Below are positions 56,928-64,000 of a DNA stretch of 64,000 nucleotides, piece by piece. The stretch is from Pseudomonadota bacterium (GTDB lineage: Bacteria; Pseudomonadota; Alphaproteobacteria; Rhizobiales; Xanthobacteraceae): the NCBI GenBank assembly GCA_023422775.1, contig JAFAGM010000059.1:89034-153033 (forward strand). The letters are read 5' to 3'. The notes beneath the pieces were generated by a model. The model saw only the letters and a list, made by a program, of their open reading frames with translations. It had not been told where the DNA came from and did not search any database. The first letter of the stretch is position 1. Every line of letters begins with the position of its first letter. A program made the position numbers and the translations under genes.

Positions 56928-57320
56928 ATGGGACAATCGAAATCCTTTCGTGCAATCGCACTCGTCGTCGAGGACGACCCGATGCAGCGGGAAATGCTCT
57001 GCCTGCTGCTCGAAGAGAGCGAGGTCGGCGTCATCGAATGCGAAAGCGCCGAGGCGGCAGAGGCCGTCCTGCAGCGCGCCGGCGGCAGCCTCGCCCTGAT
57101 GATGACCGACGTGCAGCTTGCCGGAAACATGAGCGGCGTCGAGCTCGCGCGCATCGCGAGACGGTACAATCCCGATATGGGCGTCATCGTCACCTCCGGC
57201 CGGCCGCTGCGCGAGGACCTGCCTGATGGCGCCAAATTCTGGTCGAAGCCATGGGCGCCGCTCGACGTGATCCGCGAGGCAGAACGCGTGGCGTATCGGC
57301 CGCGATACCGCGATACGTAG
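56928..57320 (+). CDS. Single-domain response regulator
   Basis: A 130-residue receiver protein. The acidic pair is VVEDDP, the phospho-Asp lies in MMTDVQL, a Thr/Ser switch in VIVTSGRP and the Lys in KFWSKPWAPLD. No output domain. The long, non-canonical loop after TDVQLAGNMSG is typical of CheY-like receivers of Rhizobiales. ATG 56928 follows GGGAGGC. Partner kinase unknown. Confidence 0.9.
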   Translation: MGQSKSFRAIALVVEDDPMQREMLCLLLEESEVGVIECESAEAAEAVLQRAGGSLALMMTDVQLAGNMSGVELARIARRYNPDMGVIVTSGRPLREDLPDGAKFWSKPWAPLDVIREAERVAYRPRYRDT

Positions 57321-57449
57321 ATCCTGTGGATGGCGGGTGGTCAGGGGAAAGCTGAGTTAGCGAACCCCCGCCACCCGGAGGATCCACGGTTTGCCGATCA
57401 AAACAGAAAAGGCGGACCCGAGGCCCGCCTTCATCCAACACTCAGTCTA

Positions 57450-57491
57450 CAACTCACTTGCTGCAACTCACCTGCTACAGTTCACCTGGAG
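57450..57491. repeat. Three tandem 14-bp units
   Basis: CAACTCACTTGCTG, CAACTCACCTGCTA and CAGTTCACCTGGAG follow one another. They lie after the response regulator gene and before the micro-peptide gene's hairpin. Confidence 0.7.
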
Positions 57492-57497
57492 TTGGAA

Positions 57498-57528
57498 GCC
57501 CGGGCGGAACTGAGCGATCCACCCGGGC
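57498..57528 (-). terminator. Hairpin after the Lys/Ala peptide gene
   Basis: GCCCGGGCGG with CCACCCGGGC (one mismatch), 11-nt loop, 7 bp after the stop of the small gene. No long U run. Confidence 0.55.
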
Positions 57529-57534
57529 CGAAAT

Positions 57535-57603
57535 TCACTTCTTCTTGGCTTTCTTGGCCTTCTTCGCCTTCGCCTTTTTCGCCTTCTTCGCTTTCTTAGC
57601 CAT
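57535..57603 (-). CDS. Lysine/alanine-rich micro-peptide (22 aa)
   Basis: ATG 57603 follows AGAGGATATT and opens 22 codons made almost only of Lys and Ala (MAKKAKKAKKAKA then KKAKK repeats), ending with a TGA. Lys/Ala repeats of this kind resemble histone H1-like tails, such as in short alphaproteobacterial proteins. It has a good ribosome site and a terminator-like hairpin. It would bind nucleic acid by charge; function not known. The overlapping plus-strand frame is not favoured. Confidence 0.7.
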   Translation of the reverse strand: MAKKAKKAKKAKAKKAKKAKKK

Positions 57604-58032
57604 AATATCCTCTCAGGGTTTAATGGATGGAAACGCGACACCGAGGCATGCTTGGCGGAGGGCCAGCCTCGCAACATCCTCGATCACAATCCCACCAGAT
57701 TCGCAGGCCGATGCCGCGTCTCGTCATGGCGCTGTCATCGCGTTATCCACAGCTGTTATGCGTTTTGATGCGGCTTTTCCGCCAAAGCATCGCGTATCCC
57801 CACCCATCGACATCGCGCGTGTCATGCTTAACGTTGCCCCAACGCGTGCGTTCTTCATCATTTCAAAACCACGGCGCGGATTATCCTGGCGCCGGAGAGA
57901 GTCCGTTAATCCGCAACGCTGCACCTTCTCTCCCAGGACAACGGGGTTTGTCGCGAGGGAAGGTCGGGGCGGAAGCCTTGAGCTATTTCGCGGACAACAG
58001 GGGAGACGGGGCGCGCGCGTCCCGGGTTCGCG
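57604..58032. other. Intergenic stretch before diguanylate cyclase
   Basis: 429 bp with no gene I can support. It contains one perfect DnaA-box-like TTATCCACA (57743-57751). Frames covering it lack ribosome sites and are shadows. The promoters of the divergent genes should lie here. Confidence 0.4.
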
Positions 58033-59262
58033 ATGCTGAGCGTTCCGACGCTGTGGACGGTTTTCATCATCAACTTTCTCGCGCTCGGCCTGATCTGGGC
58101 CTACGTCATGCGCAGCTATCCGTCATTCGACGCCGCGCGGTTCTGGACCGGTTCGGCGTTTGCCGCAGCCGCAGGCGCATCGTTCGCGATGCTGCGCCTG
58201 GCTGTTCCGGATTCGCTCGTGCCGCTGCTGTTTGCCGGCACCACGCTGATCCTGGCGATCTGCCTCGCCGCGATGGGGATCCAGAAATTCTTCAACCGGC
58301 CGGTGTCGTGGCGCAACACGGCGCTGATCACGGGCTTCTGCTTCGCCGGCCTGTCCGTGTTCATTTTCGTCCATGACAGCGTCTCGGCGCGGATGACCGT
58401 CTTCACGCTCGCGCAGGCGCTGCCGATGATCGTGAGCCTGAAGCTGCTGTTTGGTCCGCATGACAGGCGCGTCAATCCGGGCGCGCGGCTCGCCGGCATC
58501 GTCACCGTTCTGCTTCTCGTCATCCTGGCATCCCGCCTGTTCGGCGCGCTGACCAGCGCGGGCGGCGGGTTCTCCTACATGCACTTCAGCCCCGTGCAAT
58601 CGGTGGTCATCCTGGTGATGGTCTTCCTCTCGATGGCCCTGAATTTCGGTTTCCTGCTGATGGCAATGGATCGCCTGCGCAACGAGGTCGCCGATCTCGC
58701 GCTGCTCGACGACCTCACCGGCGTCGGCAACCGCCGCCATCTCCTGCAGCGGCTGACCGAAGAATGCGCGCGCTCCGAGCGCAACGGGCAACCTTTCGCA
58801 CTGCTGGTGATCGATCTCGACGGCTTCAAGGCGATCAACGACACCCACGGCCACGCCGCGGGCGACGCCTGCCTGCAGCATTTCACCCTGATGGCGCAGA
58901 CCCGCCTGCGGCCCGGCGACATGCTGGCGCGGACCGGCGGCGACGAGTTCTGCATCGTGCTGCCGTCCTCGACGCTGCGCGAGGGCGCGATGATCGCCCG
59001 CCGCGTGCTGGAAGTCTGCCGCGCCGACGCTGCGCAATGCGCAGGAACCGATATTCCGATCGCGGTCTCGATCGGCGTCGCGCAGTGGACCCGCGAGATG
59101 GGCGCGTTCCCCGACCGCCTGATCGCCGCCGCCGACCTCGCGCTGTACGACGCCAAGAAGGCCGGCCGCAACGGTTTTGCCACCCACGACCCGGCTCCGC
59201 CGCTGGTGCCCGATGCCGAAACGCAGCCTCTGTCGGAGATGGGCCTGCGCAAGCACGCGTGA
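58033..59262 (+). CDS. Membrane-bound diguanylate cyclase
   Basis: A 409-residue inner-membrane protein. The N-terminal 210 residues form about six to seven hydrophobic helices (such as LWTVFIINFLALGLIWAYVM); the C-terminal GGDEF domain begins LLDDLTGVGNRRHL. The active site is GGDEF, preceded five residues earlier by RPGD, an RxxD inhibitory site, so it should make c-di-GMP under product feedback. No EAL domain. Signal sensed by the membrane part is unknown. Confidence 0.93.
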   Translation: MLSVPTLWTVFIINFLALGLIWAYVMRSYPSFDAARFWTGSAFAAAAGASFAMLRLAVPDSLVPLLFAGTTLILAICLAAMGIQKFFNRPVSWRNTALITGFCFAGLSVFIFVHDSVSARMTVFTLAQALPMIVSLKLLFGPHDRRVNPGARLAGIVTVLLLVILASRLFGALTSAGGGFSYMHFSPVQSVVILVMVFLSMALNFGFLLMAMDRLRNEVADLALLDDLTGVGNRRHLLQRLTEECARSERNGQPFALLVIDLDGFKAINDTHGHAAGDACLQHFTLMAQTRLRPGDMLARTGGDEFCIVLPSSTLREGAMIARRVLEVCRADAAQCAGTDIPIAVSIGVAQWTREMGAFPDRLIAAADLALYDAKKAGRNGFATHDPAPPLVPDAETQPLSEMGLRKHA

Positions 59263-59300
59263 GCGTGTTACTGAGGGTCCGGTCAACGAGTCCGTGAACC

Positions 59301-59924
59301 ATGAACGCTCGATTGCTCTCGACGGCGCTCTGGGCGCTGGCATTTTCCGTTTCAGCTTCCGCCCAAACGCCCGATCTCGCGACCATCGCACGGTCGTCGG
59401 GCACGCCCGAGATTCCCGGGCTGAAGATGGTCTGGCTGGCGCCGTGGGGCGATCCCGCAAAATCCCATCCCTGGCGCAACATCATCGTGCACCAGACCGA
59501 GGGACCGGCCGGCTCGGCGCGCGGCGGCGCGCAGGCGCAGTCGAAGAACCCGACGCGGCGCGGCGTCATGGTCTGGGTCGAGACCGACGGCACCGTGTAC
59601 TGGGCGGTCGGCGAGCATCTCGTGCCGACCCATGGCGACGGCGCCAACCGCAACGACAACAAGTACATCGACAACAAGCCGACCTTTCGCCAGGTGGTCG
59701 GCAACAACTCGGTCGGCGTGGAATTCGCCGGCAATTATCCCGACGTGACGCGCGGCCCTACCGAGGCGCAGATCGCGGCATGGAAAATCCTGGTGAAGGT
59801 GCTGCGCGCCCGCTACGGCATCCCGCTCGATCGGGTCTATGCCCACAACTGGATCGACTACAAGGACGCCCGCTACTGCGAAGGCTGCGAGCTTGCAAAA
59901 ATGGCGCGGGAGTGGGGCGAGTAG
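59301..59924 (+). CDS. Exported N-acetylmuramoyl-L-alanine amidase-like protein
   Basis: A 207-residue amidase_2-fold protein with a signal peptide (LLSTALWALAFSVSASAQ). The zinc-site residues lie in NIIVHQTEGPAG and later HNWIDYKDARYC, with EFAGN between. Such enzymes cut the lactyl-peptide link of murein. The chain is short and lacks cell-wall-binding repeats. It follows the diguanylate cyclase gene by 38 bp. Confidence 0.85.
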   Translation: MNARLLSTALWALAFSVSASAQTPDLATIARSSGTPEIPGLKMVWLAPWGDPAKSHPWRNIIVHQTEGPAGSARGGAQAQSKNPTRRGVMVWVETDGTVYWAVGEHLVPTHGDGANRNDNKYIDNKPTFRQVVGNNSVGVEFAGNYPDVTRGPTEAQIAAWKILVKVLRARYGIPLDRVYAHNWIDYKDARYCEGCELAKMAREWGE

Positions 59925-59990
59925 GCCGGGACGACACCGGTGATGTTGAGGCAGCGGCTGTTGATTTGACCGCCCGCGATGCTTCAACCG

Positions 59991-60102
59991 GCTTGACCCG
60001 GAACCCATACGCCGCGGCTTCTCGATTTCGGGCGGTCGGAGTTGATACCTTCCAAAACAACCACGGCCGGTGGTTATGGGCCCCGGCGTTCGCCGGGACG
60101 AC
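59991..60102. repeat. Palindromic intergenic repeat, family C copy 3
   Basis: Shares ACCCATACGCCGCGGC and CCGGCGTTCGCCGGGACGAC with 2171-2289; its left arm is degenerate. Confidence 0.75.
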
Positions 60103-60134
60103 AGCGATCCCCAAAGCCAGGGCCCCAAAAACAA

Positions 60135-60158
60135 AAAGCCGGCGTTGCCGCCGGCTTT
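60135..60158 (-). terminator. Intrinsic terminator of rpoH
   Basis: AAAGCCGGC with GCCGGCTTT, 6-nt loop; on the minus strand it continues into a U-rich run. Confidence 0.85.
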
Positions 60159-60185
60159 CGTCATCTGTCATCTCGATCGCGCGGG

Positions 60186-61094
60186 TCAGTGCGCAGCTTC
60201 GAGCGCGGCTTCCCGGCTGGCTTCCTGCCGGGCAATCGTGCCCTTGACGGCCGACTGCACCTTCTCGAAAGCCCGGACCTCGATCTGCCGCACGCGTTCG
60301 CGCGACACGCCGAACTCGGCGGCGAGGTCTTCCAGCGTCATCGGCTCTTCCGCCAGGCGCCGCGCCTCGAAGATGCGGCGTTCGCGCGGGTTGAGCACGC
60401 CGATGGCGCCGTTCAGCGCCTGACGGCGGTGATCGAACTCCTCGTGCTCGGCCATCACGGCTTCCTGGTTGGGCGAGTTGTCGACCAGCCAGTCCTGCCA
60501 TTCGCCGGCCTCACCGTCGTCGCGGATCGGCGCGTTGAGCGACGCGTCGCCACCGAGGCGGCGGTTCATGTCGACCACGTCCTGATCCGTCACGCCGAGG
60601 CGCTTGGCAATCAGCTTCACCTGGTCGGGGTGGAGATCACCCTCGTCCAGCGCGGAGATCTTGCTCTTCGCCTTGCGCAGGTTGAAGAACAGCTTCTTCT
60701 GGTTCGCGGTGGTGCCCATTTTCACGAGCGACCAGGAACGCAGGATGTACTCTTGAATCGACGCCTTGATCCACCACATGGCGTAGGTGGCGAGACGGAA
60801 CCCCTTCTCGGGCTCGAACCGCTTGACCGCCTGCATCAGGCCGACGTTGCCTTCCGAGACGACCTCGGAGATCGGCAAGCCGTAGCCGCGATAGCCCATG
60901 GCGATCTTGGCCACGAGCCGCAGATGGCTGGTGACAAGGTGATGTGCTGCGTCGCGATCGTCGTGCTCGCGCCAACGCTTGGCGAGCATGTACTCCTGCT
61001 GGGGTTCCAGCATGGGGAACTTGCGGATCTCGGCGAGGTATCTGGAAAGACCGGATTCTCCATTGAGAACCGGAAGCGTAGCTGTACGGGCCAT
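60186..61094 (-). CDS. rpoH: RNA polymerase sigma-32 (heat-shock) factor
   Basis: A 302-residue RpoH. Region 2 (HLRLVAKIAMGYRGYGLPIS, YAMWWIKASIQEYILRSWSL), the RpoH box QKKLFFNLRKAKSK, and region 4 ending FGVSRERVRQIEVRAFEKVQ are clear. Rhizobiales often have several RpoH paralogues; which this is cannot be set here. Upstream, a 6-bp dyad GCGTTG-GATATT-CAACGC (61182-61199) lies in the 215-bp gap and may be a regulatory site. Confidence 0.96.
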   Translation of the reverse strand: MARTATLPVLNGESGLSRYLAEIRKFPMLEPQQEYMLAKRWREHDDRDAAHHLVTSHLRLVAKIAMGYRGYGLPISEVVSEGNVGLMQAVKRFEPEKGFRLATYAMWWIKASIQEYILRSWSLVKMGTTANQKKLFFNLRKAKSKISALDEGDLHPDQVKLIAKRLGVTDQDVVDMNRRLGGDASLNAPIRDDGEAGEWQDWLVDNSPNQEAVMAEHEEFDHRRQALNGAIGVLNPRERRIFEARRLAEEPMTLEDLAAEFGVSRERVRQIEVRAFEKVQSAVKGTIARQEASREAALEAAH

Positions 61095-61181
61095 TGAGCG
61101 CCCTCCAGTTGTTCAGGCCCCCGATAGCGGCGGGCCCGGCAGGTGACCGCTTTGTTAAAGCCGATCAGGCTGCGATGTTCC

Positions 61182-61199
61182 GCGTTGGATATTCAACGC
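61182..61199. promoter_or_regulatory. Small dyad upstream of rpoH
   Basis: GCGTTG, 6 nt, CAACGC, 88 bp before the rpoH ATG. No known regulator motif recognised. Confidence 0.3.
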
Positions 61200-61309
61200 A
61201 AGGGGGACCATACAGGAAATCGAACAAATAGGGAAGGAATGCTGACGTCACGTCCCCGTGTGACCGGTTTAATCTTTTGTAATGTCAGGTATTTTCCGGC
61301 CGGCCTGCG

Positions 61310-62323
61310 TCATACCGCCGCTTCCAGGGCGCTTTGCAGGAGATGCAGATCCTCCGGCAGACCGGCCTCCCAATGCAAAAATTCCCCGGTTCGGGGGTGT
61401 TCCAAAGCGAGCAGGTATGCGTGCAGGGCCTGTCGGCCGAGGGCGGTGAGTGCCTGCTTACCTTTGGCGCCGAGCTGGGCGGCCTTGGTCTTGAAGTGGG
61501 GGCCATAGACCGCATCGCCCAGCAGCGGATGACCGGTATGGGCGAGGTGGACCCGGATCTGGTGCGTCCGCCCGGTCTCGAGCTGGCAGGCCAGCAGCGA
61601 GGCGACCGGCTTGCCGTCGCGCCCCTTATAAGAAGCCTGCAGCTCCCAATGGGTGATGGCCTCGCGACCGCCCGGACGCACCGCCATCTTTTCGCGGGCA
61701 TGCGGATGGCGGTCGATCGGCGCGTCGACCGTGCCGCGCTGGCGGTTGGGCACGCCCCAGACGAAGGCCATGTAGCCCCGCTGCATCGGACCGGTGCGGC
61801 CGTGGTCGGCGAATTGCGCGGTCAGCGACTGGTGCGCCTGGTCGTTCTTGGCGACCACCATCAGCCCGGTGGTGTCCTTGTCGAGCCGGTGCACGATGCC
61901 CGGCCGGCGGACGCCGCCAATCCCCGAAAGGCTGGCGCCGCAATGGGCGATCAGCGCGTTGACCAGCGTGCCGGTCTCGTGGCCCGCGGCCGGGTGGACG
62001 ACCAGTCCTCTGGGCTTGTTGATGACGATGATGTCGTCGTCCTCATGGACGATATCGAGCGCGATATTCTCGCCCAGGGGCTCCGGCGCCACCGCCGCGG
62101 GCACGTCGATTGTGATCGTATCGCCGGCTGCTACATGATAAGCGGGGTCGCGGACGGGGGTGCCTTTGGCGGTGACGGAACCGGCCAGGATCAGCGCCTT
62201 CAGCCGCGAGCGCGACAGTTCGGGGCGGAGCACCGCGAGCACGCGGTCGAGGCGGGGAGATCCCTCGTCGCCGCCGACGACAACCTCCAGCCTCTGACCG
62301 TTATCCGATGATCCCTGTTCCAA
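61310..62323 (-). CDS. rluD: RluA/RluD family pseudouridine synthase
   Basis: A 337-residue enzyme that converts uridines of 23S rRNA to pseudouridine. It has an N-terminal S4 RNA-binding domain (RLDRVLAVLRPELSRSRLKA) and the catalytic block GIVHRLDKDTTGLMVVAKND with the active Asp. The usual C-terminal block GRTHQIRVHLAHTGHPLLGD is present. It is upstream of rpoH on the same strand, 215 bp apart. RluD is the best guess among RluA, C and D. Confidence 0.92.
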   Translation of the reverse strand: MEQGSSDNGQRLEVVVGGDEGSPRLDRVLAVLRPELSRSRLKALILAGSVTAKGTPVRDPAYHVAAGDTITIDVPAAVAPEPLGENIALDIVHEDDDIIVINKPRGLVVHPAAGHETGTLVNALIAHCGASLSGIGGVRRPGIVHRLDKDTTGLMVVAKNDQAHQSLTAQFADHGRTGPMQRGYMAFVWGVPNRQRGTVDAPIDRHPHAREKMAVRPGGREAITHWELQASYKGRDGKPVASLLACQLETGRTHQIRVHLAHTGHPLLGDAVYGPHFKTKAAQLGAKGKQALTALGRQALHAYLLALEHPRTGEFLHWEAGLPEDLHLLQSALEAAV

Positions 62324-62342
62324 AGCCGAGCCCAGTTAAGAC

Positions 62343-62681
62343 ATGACCGATACCGTTGCGCCCGAACCGACCCCCGAGCAGGCCGCGCTGATCGCGCGGG
62401 TGCGGCGGATGATGCTGATCGCGGGCCTGACCTCGGCGCTCGCGGTGGCCGTGGTCCTGATCGCCGTCGGGTACCGCCTTTACCGCGGCGAGGGAAGCCC
62501 CGCCGCGAACCCGACTGACATCACCACTACGCTGCCGAAAGGCGCCCGGATCGTCTCCACGGCGGTTGCCGGCGAACGGCTGGTGGTCACGCTGGATACG
62601 GCCGGCGTGATCGAAATCCGCACCTTCGACGCGAAGACGCTGAAACCCGCCGGAAAGCTGAGGTTCGTCAGCGAACCCTGA
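62343..62681 (+). CDS. Small single-pass membrane protein (DUF6476-like)
   Basis: A 112-residue protein with one hydrophobic helix (MLIAGLTSALAVAVVLIAVGYRLYR) and a periplasmic-type beta region (ARIVSTAVAGERLVVTLDTA, VIEIRTFDAKTLKPAGKLRF). It is divergent from rluD, a conserved arrangement in alphaproteobacteria as I recall. The RluD start lies 20 bp away on the other strand. Function unknown. Confidence 0.8.
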   Translation: MTDTVAPEPTPEQAALIARVRRMMLIAGLTSALAVAVVLIAVGYRLYRGEGSPAANPTDITTTLPKGARIVSTAVAGERLVVTLDTAGVIEIRTFDAKTLKPAGKLRFVSEP

Positions 62682-62692
62682 TTAACCTTCCC

Positions 62693-62791
62693 CGTCATGG
62701 CCGGGCTTGACCAGGCTTGACCCGGCCATCCACGTCTTTCTTCATTTGGCAGCCAGGACGTGGATGCCCGGGACAAGCCCGGGCATGACGA
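62693..62791. repeat. Palindromic intergenic repeat, family B copy 3
   Basis: CGTCATGGCCGGGCTTGACC with CCGGGACAAGCCCGGGCATGACG arms, inner ATCCACGTCTTTC and GACGTGGAT. Just before tRNA-Glu. Confidence 0.85.
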
Positions 62792-62846
62792 ATAGAAGCT
62801 TCCGCCTTGCCCCCCGCGCATTTCGCGGCTATGCCCTGAAGCCAAC

Positions 62847-62921
62847 GCTCCCTTCGTCTAGCGGTTAGGACGCGGCCCTCTCAAGGCTGAAACAGGGGTT
62901 CGATTCCCCTAGGGAGCGCCA
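62847..62921 (+). tRNA. tRNA-Glu (CTC)
   Basis: A 75-nt tRNA with encoded CCA. Acceptor GCTCCCT pairs with AGGGAGC, discriminator G73; anticodon loop CTCTCAA gives anticodon CTC, reading GAG. It is followed within 98 bp by an integrase-like gene, so its 3' half is the likely attachment site. Confidence 0.96.
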
Positions 62922-63019
62922 GCAAATCCTAAGCCATTGAAAAGCTGAAAACTCTAAGCAATCATGAGCTTAGAGAGGCCGCCTTGCTACACAAACGTAG
63001 CCCACAAAGGTGGTCCACA

Positions 63020-64000
63020 ATGGCGGCTCTGAGTTACATGCAACGGCGTGCGTCTGGCACCTACGAGTTTCGCAAAAGGCTGCCGGAAGCGCTGGCCGGG
63101 AAGCCTGCGCCGTCTCACATGCGCGATGCGTTCCCCGACCTCATCAATCCGAAGACGCAGCGCTTCAAGCGTGAGATCGTTCGTTCCCTAGCGACGAAGG
63201 AATTGAAGCAGGCAAAGCGGCGTGACCATCAGGAGGCCCTGAAGGCGGCTCGCCTATTTGACGCGGCGGTGGCAGCCCTGACGCCGCCCGCCATCACAGT
63301 GCTGCCCCCGAACATCGATCTGAAGCAACTAGGCGATGAGGTATTTGCCGCGCTGCTTGCGGAGGATGAAGCCGAGCGGACGGAGGGCGATGACCGGCGG
63401 CATCTGCAAACCTCTCAACATCGGGCGGCGTGGCCCGACCTCACGGTGGTGCCGCCGAGCACGCAGATGGGAATGTCTGCCGATCATGCTCACATCTACG
63501 GCGAATTGCTGCCGGTGTTTGAAGACGAGTTTCGCGCAGCCTACGCCCGGCGTGATCCGAAGATCGTTTATGCCGAGACTAACGTCGCTCTGAAGGCGCG
63601 TGGCATCTACCTGAGCAAATCCTCTCCGGAGTTTCAAAAGGCCGCCCTCGTGGTCCTTGAAGCTCATGTGCGAGCCTACGATGCCATGAAGAAACGGCAG
63701 CGCGGGGAAATCGTACCGACTCCGATCGTAGCCCAGCAATCCGCGATTGAGCGGGGGCCCAAGCTGTCCGAGGCGCTGGCGTCATGGGCTGCCGGTGGTT
63801 CGGCGCATAATGCGAAGAAGCCAAATGCCAACACGGTCACGGAGGCGGAGCAAGCCATCCGATACTTTAGGGAATTGCACGGCGATCTGCGGATTGGCGA
63901 GATTACCCGCGAGAGGGCCCGCGAGTTTCGTGATGCGGTCGCCATGGTGCCCGCCGCGTTGCCGCGAGATTTCCGCAAGCTCCCATTGCCGGAGTTGCTG
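63020..64000 (+). CDS. Phage/island tyrosine-recombinase-like integrase, N-terminal part
   Basis: From ATG 63020 (after AAAGGTGGTCC) a frame of 327 codons runs off the right edge. The start, YMQRRASGTYEFRKRLPEAL, is typical of the arm-binding region of integrases with a DUF6538-type N-terminus. Around residues 247-320, LSEALASWAAGGSAHNAKKP and TVTEAEQAIRYFRELHGDLR look like the SAM-like core-binding domain. The catalytic R-H-R-Y part is outside. Lower GC third positions and its place just after tRNA-Glu mark it as a mobile element gene. Confidence 0.85.
   Translation, partial: MAALSYMQRRASGTYEFRKRLPEALAGKPAPSHMRDAFPDLINPKTQRFKREIVRSLATKELKQAKRRDHQEALKAARLFDAAVAALTPPAITVLPPNIDLKQLGDEVFAALLAEDEAERTEGDDRRHLQTSQHRAAWPDLTVVPPSTQMGMSADHAHIYGELLPVFEDEFRAAYARRDPKIVYAETNVALKARGIYLSKSSPEFQKAALVVLEAHVRAYDAMKKRQRGEIVPTPIVAQQSAIERGPKLSEALASWAAGGSAHNAKKPNANTVTEAEQAIRYFRELHGDLRIGEITRERAREFRDAVAMVPAALPRDFRKLPLPELL

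Noticed and set aside
57468..57677. A 69-codon Arg-rich frame over the micro-peptide gene
   Set aside because: An offset reading of the Lys/Ala repeats; the 22-codon frame has the ribosome site.
57743..57751. A DnaA box TTATCCACA as sign of a replication origin
   Set aside because: Only one box, no A/T-rich unwinding region or dnaA-type neighbours.

Overview
The window reads as chromosome of a slow-growing rhizobium-type alphaproteobacterium, most likely Bradyrhizobium or a close relative. The evidence is very high GC, dense genes with strong GC3 bias, phasins, a tRNA-His with A73 and no encoded G-1, a Rhizobiales-type RpoH and RpoD, and at least six families of short palindromic intergenic repeats of the kind common in Bradyrhizobium. 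Most of the sequence is ordinary core genome; the right edge enters an integrative element. All identifications are from reading motifs and protein resemblance, with no database search.

Left part (1-20 kb): an AsmA-type gene cut by the edge, the ScoAB 3-oxoacid CoA-transferase operon, an iron ABC transporter (FbpA binding protein and FbpB permease, no ATPase gene seen), a tripartite tricarboxylate transporter operon (tctC-tctB-tctA), a PLP dehydratase divergent from an ArsR regulator, a large PAS histidine kinase, two phasins, tRNA-His, an orphan ParA, several small secreted or membrane proteins, a DapA-family enzyme with a hairpin-rich leader, and LysR plus TrxB in a coupled pair.

Middle part (20-46 kb): an Lrp/AsnC regulator, DoxX, GreA, CarB, an odd tRNA-like gene, a methyltransferase, Dps, a cupin, a thioesterase, CarA, YqeY, an exported Pcm-type methyltransferase, FolE next to a Rieske/FAD reductase, an acyl-CoA synthetase, a decayed two-component gene, an ArsR/SRPBCC pair with a clear operator, a cluster of very small exported or membrane proteins, LysE, N-formylglutamate amidohydrolase divergent from two transglutaminase-like proteins, a short chlorite dismutase and a BrnTA toxin-antitoxin pair.

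Right part (46-64 kb): DnaG and RpoD (with a DnaG zinc site that has lost its ligands), a branched-chain amino-acid-type binding protein, an OmpA protein, two tandem MltB-type lytic transglycosylases, an SDR, a single-domain response regulator, a 22-residue Lys/Ala peptide gene, a membrane diguanylate cyclase, an exported amidase, RpoH, an RluD-type pseudouridine synthase and a small membrane protein. At 62.8 kb a tRNA-Glu(CTC) is followed at once by the 5' part of a tyrosine-recombinase-like integrase that runs off the edge, so an island or prophage probably starts there.

No complete new multi-gene defence or biosynthetic system is visible. The most unusual items are the tRNA-Cys-like gene with an abnormal anticodon loop, the double-terminator leader of the DapA-like gene with a neighbouring 39-codon ORF, the Lys/Ala micro-peptide, the NwCld-like chlorite dismutase, the zinc-less DnaG, and the tRNA-Glu integration site.
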